This document shows positions 1-5,705 of a stretch of 7,772 nt of DNA, in pieces. Position numbers and translations under genes: made by a program. The notes below the pieces were generated by a model. The model was not told the DNA's origin and made no database searches. It saw nothing but the letters and a program-made list of their open reading frames with translations. The stretch spans positions 1,792,112-1,799,883 of the forward strand of contig CP070706.1 of the NCBI GenBank assembly GCA_020350085.1, given 5' to 3'. The DNA comes from Acidobacteriota bacterium. Its GTDB lineage: Bacteria; Acidobacteriota; Polarisedimenticolia; J045. Position 1 is the stretch's first letter. Each line of letters starts with the position of its first letter.

Positions 1-276
1 GCTGACGACGAAGTCTCGACCCAGGGAGCGAACGATCACGCGTTCTGCATCGCCCACTCGTACGGTTTCCCCGCCAAACTTGAAGCCATCAAGCGCGAGG
101 ACCCCTGCGCCAAGAGTGGCTTGATAGTCCACGGCCTCGTCGAACATCGGCAGCTTCGGAATCTGATCGACAGGTGTCAACGCGACGTGCTGCTTCTCGT
201 CCACGTTTTGGGCTGGCAGGGCGACTGGCAACCAGACGGAAAGAAAGAAGGTGGCGCGCAAGAGGTGCTTCAGCAT
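1..276 (-). CDS. Secreted protein of unknown function, N-terminal part only
   Basis: An ATG at 276 opens 92 codons that run off the left edge of the window, so the C-terminus is missing. The start is supported by the Shine-Dalgarno-like GAAGGTG (288 to 282 on the minus strand), five bases upstream. The first 23 residues look like a Sec signal peptide: a basic stretch (K3, H4, R7), a hydrophobic core around residues 8-20, and a likely cleavage after ALPA, just before the Gln at 23. The mature part starts polar (NVDEKQHV) and continues with GAGVLALDGFKFGGETVRVG and a V/I-rich stretch, suggesting beta strands. I do not recognise the family. It is probably exported to the periplasm or beyond. The spacing to tRNA-Asn and the lack of a clear promoter leave its transcription open. 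Confidence 0.7.
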   Translation of the reverse strand, partial: MLKHLLRATFFLSVWLPVALPAQNVDEKQHVALTPVDQIPKLPMFDEAVDYQATLGAGVLALDGFKFGGETVRVGDAERVIVRSLGRDFVVS

Positions 277-417
277 GAGTACACCTTCGTTAATGTTAGC
301 AAGGCTGCGATGCTGTCGGACAGGACTTAAACGGCTGTTCGAGTCACGCATCGTGCAGACGGCTCCCGACTTCGGCGCGCGTGCGGCGGGGTTTCGAGGA
401 GGGTACTGCGAGGAAAC

Positions 418-493
<76 letters not shown>

Positions 494-512
494 TCCTTGG
501 ACTCGGGTCGAG

Positions 513-541
513 AGAATAGGAGCGGCTCGAGAGAGTGTCAA
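513..541 (-). promoter_or_regulatory. Sigma-70 promoter for tRNA-Asn
   Basis: On the minus strand a perfect -35 box TTGACA (541-536) is separated by exactly 17 bases from TATTCT (518-513), a 4/6 match to the -10 consensus. The predicted transcription start near 506 lies about 13 bases before the mature 5' end of tRNA-Asn, which is normal for a short tRNA leader removed by RNase P. Confidence 0.75.
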
Positions 542-582
542 ATCGCTCCGAGAGCGGTGTCTGACCGGCCAGCGGAGAGCAA

Positions 583-608
583 CGAGCCGCGTCTTTTGAC
601 GCGGCTCG
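583..608 (-). terminator. GC hairpin, possible terminator of the upstream RNA gene
   Basis: This is a perfect 11-bp inverted repeat (583-593 and 598-608) around a 4-base loop, AAAA on the minus strand. It lies just downstream of the long RNA helix ending at 616 and upstream of the tRNA-Asn promoter, where a terminator for the small RNA is expected. No U-tract follows on either strand, so intrinsic termination is not certain. It could instead be the 3' stability hairpin of the RNA. Confidence 0.45.
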
Positions 609-615
609 CTCGGTC

Positions 616-763
616 AAAACGTCAAGGAGAGCGTCTCAGAACCGGCCCTCACCCGGGACTCAGTCGGCAGGGGGGGGAGTGCGCCGACGGTTTGGTTGGT
701 TGGGGTGCGATGCCCGGGGGAGTGGCCCCGATCCGGATCTCTAGACGCCCTCCTCAACTTCTT
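616..763 (-). ncRNA. ssrS: Candidate 6S RNA (rod-shaped structured RNA)
   Basis: The stretch 494-957 has no convincing protein gene, but its minus strand folds into one long rod. Arms 743-758 and 621-636 pair over 16 bp with three G-U wobbles, and weaker pairs extend the helix to 763/616. Next come AGATCCGG/CCGGTTCT (733-740 with 638-645, one mismatch), an asymmetric bulge, then CTCCCCCGGG/CCCGGGTGAG (713-722 with 648-657, one mismatch) and an apical GTCGGC/GCCGAC hairpin (683-688 with 663-668). The wobbles would be A-C mismatches on the plus strand, which favours a minus-strand transcript. A 5' strand segment (728-712) reads GGGCCACTCCCCCGGGC and matches the E. coli 6S segment GGGCCAGTCCCCTGAGC, recalled from memory, at 14 of 17 positions. 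6S RNA mimics open promoter DNA and sequesters sigma-70 RNA polymerase. The ends are approximate, and the core (148 nt) is shorter than E. coli's 183 nt. It might be another structured RNA. Confidence 0.5.
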
Positions 764-822
764 CGAAATCCACGGCCAGTGAGGGAGTTCGCCGGGATAC
801 CCACCAACTCGCTCGGGAAAAA

Positions 823-851
823 ACTATACACTCGTGGCCCCCGGGAGACAA
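823..851 (-). promoter_or_regulatory. Sigma-70 promoter for the candidate small RNA
   Basis: The minus strand reads TTGTCT (851-846), a 17-base spacer and TATAGT (828-823): 4/6 and 5/6 matches to consensus with ideal spacing. Transcription would start near 814-816 and proceed into the structured RNA. No open reading frame with a ribosome binding site follows before tRNA-Asn, so the product is best explained as a non-coding RNA with a leader of about 50 bases. Confidence 0.65.
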
Positions 852-860
852 TGGCGTTCT

Positions 861-883
861 TCGCGGCAAACCGTCTGCCGCGA
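861..883 (-). terminator. GC hairpin after rdgB, possible operon terminator
   Basis: An 8-bp perfect inverted repeat (861-868 and 876-883) with a 7-base loop lies about 75 bases beyond the rdgB stop codon and immediately before the small-RNA promoter. There is no U-tract after it, so the assignment rests on position and stem strength. It may insulate the operon from the RNA gene. Confidence 0.35.
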
Positions 884-957
884 CGCGGGTGGCTCGCCGA
901 CCGAAGCCCCGATGGCGGCCCGCAGAAAGCGTGCGCGAACCGCCCCGAGCACCCGCG

Positions 958-1710
958 TCAGCCGCTGGACCCGCTACCCGGCTCCGATTTGCGCGCACAC
1001 CAATGCTTCAGCCAGTCCACGGCGCGCTCAAGAGCCTTCCCGCGGTGCGATACGTGATGTTTCTCCTCAGCCGTCATGGCCGCGAACGTCATCCGCATCG
1101 GCTCATAGAAGAAGATCGGGTCGTAACCGAAGCCGGCCGAGCCCTCGGGCTCGAAGGCAATCCGTCCCTCGACGGATCCGTCGAAGCTGGCCAGGACTTC
1201 GCCGCGCTGCGCGATGGCGATCTCGCAGCGGAACCTTGCCGTCCGGCGCTCCCACGGCACGGACTCCATCTTCGAGAGAATCAGTCGCACGCGATCGGCG
1301 TCCGTCGCGCTCGGTCCTCCGAGACGAGCCGAGCGCACGCCGGGCTGCCCGTCCAGAGCGTCGATCTCGAGACCGCTATCGTCGGCGAGCACGAGCGAGT
1401 CCACCAAACGACTGTAATGCAACGCCTTCTTGACCGCGTTCGCACGGAACGTCGCGCCGTCCTCTACCGGCGCCTGCAAATCGGCGATCAACTCCGCGCC
1501 GACGACCGTGAACGGCGTTTCCTCGAGCAGCTTGGCCAGCTCATGCGCCTTCGCGGGATTCTTGGTCGCGACGACGATCGGCAACCCCGCGCGCTTGGGT
1601 GTCTTGGGACGGGTCGCTGCGGGCCGCCTGGCATCGCGGCGGTGGTCTTTCTGCTTCGGCTTCCTGCCGCGTCGGTCGTCGGTTTTGCGTGTGCGTCGGT
1701 CGCGAGTCAT
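958..1710 (-). CDS. rdgB: XTP/dITP pyrophosphatase (RdgB/HAM1 family)
   Basis: This enzyme hydrolyses deaminated purine nucleoside triphosphates (dITP, ITP, XTP) to monophosphate and pyrophosphate, keeping these bases out of DNA and RNA. It acts in the cytosol as a dimer. All family motifs are present: VVATKNPAK (46-54) at the nucleotide-binding N-terminus, LADDSGLEIDAL (108-119) with the likely catalytic D111, PGVRSAR (123-129), SAGFGYDPIFF (191-201) and SHRGKAL (221-227). The protein has 250 residues against about 200 usual. The excess is an N-terminal tail of about 41 residues with 19 Lys/Arg. The ATG at 1710 lies 9 bases after the rph stop but has no clear ribosome binding site. A TTG at 1584 would remove the tail. 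The rph-rdgB pairing is common in bacteria. Function is certain; the start is less so. Confidence 0.96.
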   Translation of the reverse strand: MTRDRRTRKTDDRRGRKPKQKDHRRDARRPAATRPKTPKRAGLPIVVATKNPAKAHELAKLLEETPFTVVGAELIADLQAPVEDGATFRANAVKKALHYSRLVDSLVLADDSGLEIDALDGQPGVRSARLGGPSATDADRVRLILSKMESVPWERRTARFRCEIAIAQRGEVLASFDGSVEGRIAFEPEGSAGFGYDPIFFYEPMRMTFAAMTAEEKHHVSHRGKALERAVDWLKHWCARKSEPGSGSSG

Positions 1711-1719
1711 GCTCTGCGT

Positions 1720-2469
1720 TCAATCCGTTCGGAGGATGCGGTCGAGCCGTTCACCCAACACGTCCCGCTGTCGCTCAATCAGGAAATCGGTACCTCGATC
1801 GGCCAACTCGAGGGCCGCCATCAATTGCTCGCGCGTAAGCGGCGTTTCCTCGGCCGTTCCTTGAATTTCCACATAACGGCCGCGCCCGGTACGTACGACG
1901 TTGACGTCGACTTCCGCGGCGGCATCTTCCTCGTAGTCGAGATCGAGGAGAATCTCGCCCGCCATCAAGCCGACCGATATCGCCGCTTCGACATCGAGCA
2001 GAGGATAGCCGGTCAGCTTGCGCGCGCGCTCGAGGTGCTTGAACGCGCACGCCATCGCCACGAAGCCACCGGTGATCGCCGCGCAGCGCGTTCCACCATC
2101 GGCCTGCAGTACGTCGCAGTCGACCCAGATCGTTCGATCACCAAAGACTTTGCGGTCCACGACCGCCCTGAGCGATCGGCCGATCAGACGCTGGATCTCG
2201 AGTGCTCGCCCGTTCGGCCGCCCGCCGACGCGATCGCGCACCGAGCGCTGGCCGGTCGCCCGCGGCAGCATCCCGTACTCGGCGGTCAACCAGCCTTCCC
2301 CGCGACCCACGAGCCAAGGTGGTACTCGCTCTTCGATCGAGGCCGTGCACAGCACCTCCGTCTGACCGACGCGGATCAGACAGGAGCCCTCCGCGTGCCG
2401 GTTGACGTCGATCTGCAGCTCCACCGCTCGCGGCTCGTCCGCGCGCCTTCCGGATGCCCTGACGCTCAT
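1720..2469 (-). CDS. rph: Ribonuclease PH
   Basis: RNase PH is a phosphate-dependent 3'-to-5' exoribonuclease that trims tRNA precursors by phosphorolysis, releasing nucleoside diphosphates. It works as a hexameric ring in the cytosol. The 249-residue product is close to E. coli's 238. Diagnostic stretches are GRGEGWLTAEYGMLPRAT (55-72), GRALEIQRLIGRSLRAVVD (87-105) and CDVLQADGGTRCAAITGGF (118-136), whose GGTR is part of the phosphate-binding site. I chose the ATG at 2469 because AGGAGG (2479-2474) lies four bases upstream and the protein then begins SVRASGRRADEPRAVELQID, the normal family start. An in-frame ATG at 2496 would add nine residues that just translate the ribosome binding site. 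It is fourth in the operon, 75 bases after murI and 9 bases before rdgB. Confidence 0.96.
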   Translation of the reverse strand: MSVRASGRRADEPRAVELQIDVNRHAEGSCLIRVGQTEVLCTASIEERVPPWLVGRGEGWLTAEYGMLPRATGQRSVRDRVGGRPNGRALEIQRLIGRSLRAVVDRKVFGDRTIWVDCDVLQADGGTRCAAITGGFVAMACAFKHLERARKLTGYPLLDVEAAISVGLMAGEILLDLDYEEDAAAEVDVNVVRTGRGRYVEIQGTAEETPLTREQLMAALELADRGTDFLIERQRDVLGERLDRILRTD

Positions 2470-2479
2470 CGATCCTCCT
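2470..2479 (-). promoter_or_regulatory. Strong ribosome binding site of rph
   Basis: The minus strand carries a purine-rich AGGGGAGGAGGATCG leading into the ATG at 2469, with the core AGGAGG at 2479-2474. It is the strongest Shine-Dalgarno in the window and decides the rph start over the upstream in-frame ATG at 2496. It fits independent initiation after the 75-base gap from murI. Confidence 0.75.
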
Positions 2480-2544
2480 CCCCTCCGATTATGCACGAGG
2501 ACGTCGCCGCCGCGATGCTCAGCTGAGCCTTGCGCGAGCGCTGC

Positions 2545-3354
2545 TCAGGGATGCGGGTGAAGCTCGACCGTCTCGAGCCCGGTCAGCCGCTCGCCGAGAA
2601 ACAGCGAGGCGACGTTGGCGAACGAGCCGCCACCGTCGGTCACACAAAAGCGATGCTGCGGTGCCGGAGTGGGCGCCGTCCGCACCTGAGCCACGCGTGC
2701 GTCTGTTTCACGTCGCGCGGCCTCCCTCGCGACGGCGCTCGCCGAGTCGACGAGCGTGACGCCCTCGCCCATTTCTTCGCCGATCACGCCCGCCAGCAAC
2801 GGATAGTGCGTGCAGCCGAGAATGACGGTATCGACTCGCGCCTCGCGCAGTGGCGCCAGGTACCGTGCCGCCACGAGCCGTGGCACGTCACCATCGATCC
2901 AGCCCTCTTCAGCAAGCGGCACGAACAACGGACAGGCCGCGGCGACGACGTGGGTCCGCGGGGACAGCTCCCGAATCCGCTGAGCGTACGCTTGCGAGCG
3001 AATGGTCGCCTGGGTTCCGATCACGCCCACGCGATGGGTGGCCGTCTCCGACAGCGCCTCGTGCACACCGGGCACGACGACACCAATGACCGGACCGTCG
3101 ATCGCCTCTTCGAAGATGTCGAGAGCGACGGCGGAAGCCGTGTTGCAGGCGACGATGAGACCGTCCACGGCGGCGTCGAGAAAAAACCGTAGGGCCTCGC
3201 GCGCATAGCCGCGGACGGTTTCCACCGAGCGGATGCCGTAGGGTACGCGCGCGGTATCGCCGAGATAAACGAGCGAGGTGTTCGGAAGGCGCTCGAGCAA
3301 TGCGTGAACGACGGTCAGCCCCCCGACGCCGGAGTCGAACACGCCCCAGCTCAC
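2545..3354 (-). CDS. murI: Glutamate racemase
   Basis: MurI converts L-glutamate to D-glutamate, which MurD adds to the UDP-MurNAc peptide, and so supplies an essential peptidoglycan building block in the cytosol. With the start chosen here the protein has 269 residues, the usual length. The N-terminus reads WGVFDSGVGGLTV with D7 in the conserved DSG. The two catalytic cysteines are C70 in VACNTASA and C181 in GCTHYPLL, followed by the conserved H183. LGDTARVPYG (about 31-40) is also typical. The start is GTG at 3354, overlapping the TGA of the preceding gene as GTGA, which suggests translational coupling. A GTG at 3417 would add 21 residues with no family similarity that I can see. It sits in one operon with a murein amidase, linking wall synthesis and remodelling. 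Confidence 0.96.
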   Translation of the reverse strand: MSWGVFDSGVGGLTVVHALLERLPNTSLVYLGDTARVPYGIRSVETVRGYAREALRFFLDAAVDGLIVACNTASAVALDIFEEAIDGPVIGVVVPGVHEALSETATHRVGVIGTQATIRSQAYAQRIRELSPRTHVVAAACPLFVPLAEEGWIDGDVPRLVAARYLAPLREARVDTVILGCTHYPLLAGVIGEEMGEGVTLVDSASAVAREAARRETDARVAQVRTAPTPAPQHRFCVTDGGGSFANVASLFLGERLTGLETVELHPHP

Positions 3355-4007
3355 GAAGGCGCCCCGTCGATCCGTCGTCTCAGACGACGCGCGCTCGCCT
3401 GATCGAGCGAAGGCCACTCCCGACCCGTAAAGGTCAACGACAGATCCACGTGGCCGGCCAACGTCTGCCGCGGCTCGCCGTCGACGACGATACCCACGCG
3501 GCGCACTTCATCGAGATTCTCCACCAGCGAGCGAGCCAGACAGCCCACCAGCGCCTGCTCGGCATCCGATCCCGTCAAACCGCTCAGCGGCTCGCCGGCC
3601 AGATCGACCCAGGCAATTCCGGAAGCGTCGATCAGCACCTCTCGGTAGCGCAGCTTCTCCCTCGTGGGACGCAGCGCACCGCTTTCCGGCACGCCCTCCA
3701 GCACGAGGCGCACGATCTGGCGCGCGCGGTCGACCGGCGACGCCATCCAGATGATTTGGGCGGGAACGGCGACGAGGGCCAGACGCTCCGACGCCGCCCG
3801 TTGATAGATCGCCACGGGCTGCGTGCGGACGGTCGGCTCGTCCACTCCTGGTGCAGCGTCCTCGTCTGCGGCGACGGGCGGTGGCGGAGCGAGCGGGGTC
3901 GGGACCGGCTCGCTGCCATCCTTGACTGACAGCACCACCAACAACACGAGCAGTCCGGCCGCCGATCCGAGCAGAACGCCGAGACCGACCGCGCGCTTGC
4001 GGTTCAC
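3351..4007 (-). CDS. Membrane-anchored GerMN-domain protein
   Basis: A GTG at 4007 overlaps the amidase stop as GTGA and gives 218 residues. Residues 1-6 are basic (NRKR) and about 8-27 form one strongly hydrophobic segment (LGVLLGSAAGLLVLLVVL) without a lipobox cysteine, so this is a signal anchor with the rest outside the membrane. A Pro/Ala/Asp-rich linker follows (about 31-65, with PPPP at 41-44). Then comes a GerMN domain (about 75-195) with AQIIWMASPV, a VLEGVPESGALRP stretch and the characteristic end GHVDLSLTFTG (185-195). GerMN domains occur in spore germination protein GerM and in many envelope proteins of non-sporulating bacteria, often beside amidase genes; their molecular role is not well defined. 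A part in peptidoglycan remodelling is inferred from the neighbours. A reading frame open far upstream is a shadow of the amidase gene. Confidence 0.88.
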   Translation of the reverse strand: MNRKRAVGLGVLLGSAAGLLVLLVVLSVKDGSEPVPTPLAPPPPVAADEDAAPGVDEPTVRTQPVAIYQRAASERLALVAVPAQIIWMASPVDRARQIVRLVLEGVPESGALRPTREKLRYREVLIDASGIAWVDLAGEPLSGLTGSDAEQALVGCLARSLVENLDEVRRVGIVVDGEPRQTLAGHVDLSLTFTGREWPSLDQASARRLRRRIDGAPS

Positions 4008-5497
4008 CGACCGGCCTCGATGGTCGAGCCGAGCGTCGTGCTCACCGCCGCCTCGGCGTCTTTGCGAAACGTGCGGATCGCGTCGCGCAACGCCTCGGCC
4101 AATCCCTCGCGGTAACGGCCGTCGGACAACCGCGCCTCCTCCTCGCCGTGCGTCATGAAGCCGAGTTCGACGAGGACGGCCGGGCAGGTCGCTCCGACGA
4201 GCACGCGAAACGGCGCTTGACGCACGCCGCGGTTGCGAAGGCCCAGATGATCGTTGAGCCGACGCTGGATCGTCTCGGCCAGACGCGAGCTTTCCTGTAA
4301 ATACTCCCGCTGCGCCATGTCCCACAGAATCAGCGGCAGTTCGTCGTCGCCTCGCATCGGGTCCGGATTCGCGCCGGCGGCAGCCGCGGCGTTGTTCTCG
4401 AGCGCGGCCAGCGTCCTCGCCTCGTCGTCGGTGGCCTCGAGCGACAAGAAGTAGGTCTCCGCGCCGCGGGCGCCGCGATAGGCCGAGGCGTTGGCGTGCA
4501 GCGAGACGAACAGATCCGCCTGCCAGCGGTTCGCCGCCGCCGCCCGATCGTCGAGTGATAGCTCGATGTCTTCGTCTCGCGTCAGCTGCACGTCGAAGCC
4601 TTCGAGCCGCAGCAGTGACGCCAGCCTGCGTGCCACGTCGAGGACGACATCCTTCTCTTTGAGATGGGAAGGACCGATCGCCCCGTCCTCGGCGCCGCCG
4701 TGGCCCGGATCGAGAACCACGCGTCGCACCGCGCGTCGCGAGGCGGTCGTTTGCGGCACCACGGTCGCCTGCTCGGCGCCTCGCGCGATGACGGTCACAC
4801 CCGGCGGACTGACGCGCCGATCCGCCGTCAGCTCCGTGAGTCGGCGCCCGGACGGCACGTGCAGCTCGATGCCGGCTGGGGTGTATTCGAGCGTCAGGCT
4901 CGCAATCAGCGGGCTTCCCACCTGCTTGCGCGTCCACGGCAGCTCGACCGGCCCCGTATCCTTGATCAGCACGTCGAAATCGCCGTCGGGCCGGCGCGTG
5001 GCGACGACCTCGCCAGGTGGCCGCGGCAGGTCGGCCTCGAGCCTCAACTCGCCGGGGCTCGAGCCGACGAGCAGCCATCTGTTGCCCTCGGCAACGGGCG
5101 CTGGGGGCTCGGCAGGGTCGAGTGCCTCGACCAGCCTCGGGACGCTGGTTTGGGGAACGAAGAGGTCGTCCCCGATCGCCAGCGCGTCGGCCCCGAGCGA
5201 GAGCACGCGGCTGCCGACCCGGACCAACGCAGGAATCCCCGAGGGAAAGTCGATCTCGGCCTCGCCGACGCTCAGCCGGAAGCTCTCATCCGCGCCGCGG
5301 GTGACGCTCCCGCCAAGTGCGGCAGCCATCCCCTTCAAGGAGACGAAGGTCCCCCCCGGGCGGACCAGGGCCGGGAGCAGCGCCTCGCGGGCGCCAACGT
5401 GGATTCGAACGGTCTCCAGGGTCTGAGCCCGCGGCGCCGGGGTGCTCAGCACCGCCAGCGCGAGCGACGCCATGGCCCAGAGCTTGGGGACGCCCAT
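4004..5497 (-). CDS. N-acetylmuramoyl-L-alanine amidase, AmiC type
   Basis: This exported zinc amidase cleaves the bond between MurNAc and L-Ala of the stem peptide, typically during septum splitting. In 497-residue numbering, 1-25 is a signal peptide (MGVPK, then LWAMASLALAVL, then a cleavage region PAPRAQ). Residues about 28-128 resemble the copper-amine-oxidase N-terminal-like fold (VSLKGMAAALGGS, then LFVPQTSVPRLVEAL). Residues about 140-240 are a beta-rich region that may be AMIN-like. The Amidase_3 domain (about 258-478) shows H266 in LDPGHGG, E281 in LKEKDVVLD, H334 in SLHANA and E444 in VELGFMTH. The segment about 366-410 (ALENNAAAAAG, then LPLILWDMAQREYLQESSRLA) matches the position of the autoinhibitory helix of AmiA/B/C, so activation by a LytM-type partner is likely. 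An ATG at 5569 would add 24 residues; neither start has a good ribosome binding site, but 5497 gives the better signal peptide. It is first in the operon. Confidence 0.93.
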   Translation of the reverse strand: MGVPKLWAMASLALAVLSTPAPRAQTLETVRIHVGAREALLPALVRPGGTFVSLKGMAAALGGSVTRGADESFRLSVGEAEIDFPSGIPALVRVGSRVLSLGADALAIGDDLFVPQTSVPRLVEALDPAEPPAPVAEGNRWLLVGSSPGELRLEADLPRPPGEVVATRRPDGDFDVLIKDTGPVELPWTRKQVGSPLIASLTLEYTPAGIELHVPSGRRLTELTADRRVSPPGVTVIARGAEQATVVPQTTASRRAVRRVVLDPGHGGAEDGAIGPSHLKEKDVVLDVARRLASLLRLEGFDVQLTRDEDIELSLDDRAAAANRWQADLFVSLHANASAYRGARGAETYFLSLEATDDEARTLAALENNAAAAAGANPDPMRGDDELPLILWDMAQREYLQESSRLAETIQRRLNDHLGLRNRGVRQAPFRVLVGATCPAVLVELGFMTHGEEEARLSDGRYREGLAEALRDAIRTFRKDAEAAVSTTLGSTIEAGR

Positions 5498-5540
5498 GCG
5501 GGGGGGCTGCGGTGTCCTCAGCTGTTCGCACACGAGGGAG

Positions 5541-5546
5541 ATTCTA
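5541..5546 (-). promoter_or_regulatory. Weak candidate -10 box for the amidase operon
   Basis: The minus strand reads TAGAAT (5546-5541), a 5/6 match to the -10 consensus, but no recognisable -35 box lies 16-18 bases upstream. If used, transcription would start near 5534, which excludes the ATG at 5569 and supports 5497. This is only a hint. Confidence 0.2.
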
Positions 5547-5621
5547 GGGCTCCGCCCCGGATTATTCATGAGGTCCGAGGCTGTCCGTTCTTTCGCTCGC
5601 CTTTTGCATTCTGCCGTTTTG

Positions 5622-5651
5622 TTGACGCTGTCCGCAGCACCCTCCTATGAT
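5622..5651 (+). promoter_or_regulatory. Sigma-70 promoter of the glutamate-cysteine ligase gene
   Basis: TTGACG (5622-5627) and TATGAT (5646-5651) each match the consensus at 5/6 positions, with an 18-base spacer. The start of transcription would be near 5658, leaving a leader of about 48 bases with a Shine-Dalgarno before the ATG at 5706. The intergenic region is divergent, so the amidase operon must start from the same roughly 150-200 bases in the other direction. Confidence 0.7.
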
Positions 5652-5705
5652 CGATCGTTTCCCAGACTGCCCCGCGAGAGGCACTCGCCGGGGCGCGAGA
5701 AGGTG

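Noticed and set aside
616..763. Reading of the structured RNA as RNase P RNA, tmRNA or SRP RNA
   Set aside because: The conserved RNase P core, the tRNA-like end with a T-loop of tmRNA and the SRP Alu/S-domain loop motifs are all missing.
741..998. 85-residue minus-strand reading frame after rdgB
   Set aside because: It overlaps the rdgB end, has no ribosome binding site, is rich in Arg/Gly/Ala as expected from GC-rich non-coding DNA, and runs through the promoter and RNA helix that better explain the region.
889..2526. 545-residue plus-strand reading frame
   Set aside because: It is antisense to rdgB and rph, both certain by their motifs. Its composition (Arg, His, Ala, Asp) and lack of domains mark it as a high-GC shadow frame.
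2517..2528. 12-base perfect palindrome GCTCAGCTGAGC between murI and rph
   Set aside because: Short self-complementary sites without a loop are expected by chance in GC-rich DNA. There is no second copy or promoter context to support an operator.
4008..5078. Long upstream extension of the GerMN reading frame
   Set aside because: It lies inside the amidase gene in another frame, is Arg/Ala/Gly-rich without domains, and the GTGA overlap at 4004-4007 gives a natural start.
5442..5705. Upstream extension of the ligase reading frame
   Set aside because: It would overlap the amidase signal-peptide region on the other strand and include the ligase promoter. The ATG at 5706 has a ribosome binding site and starts at the family's usual point.
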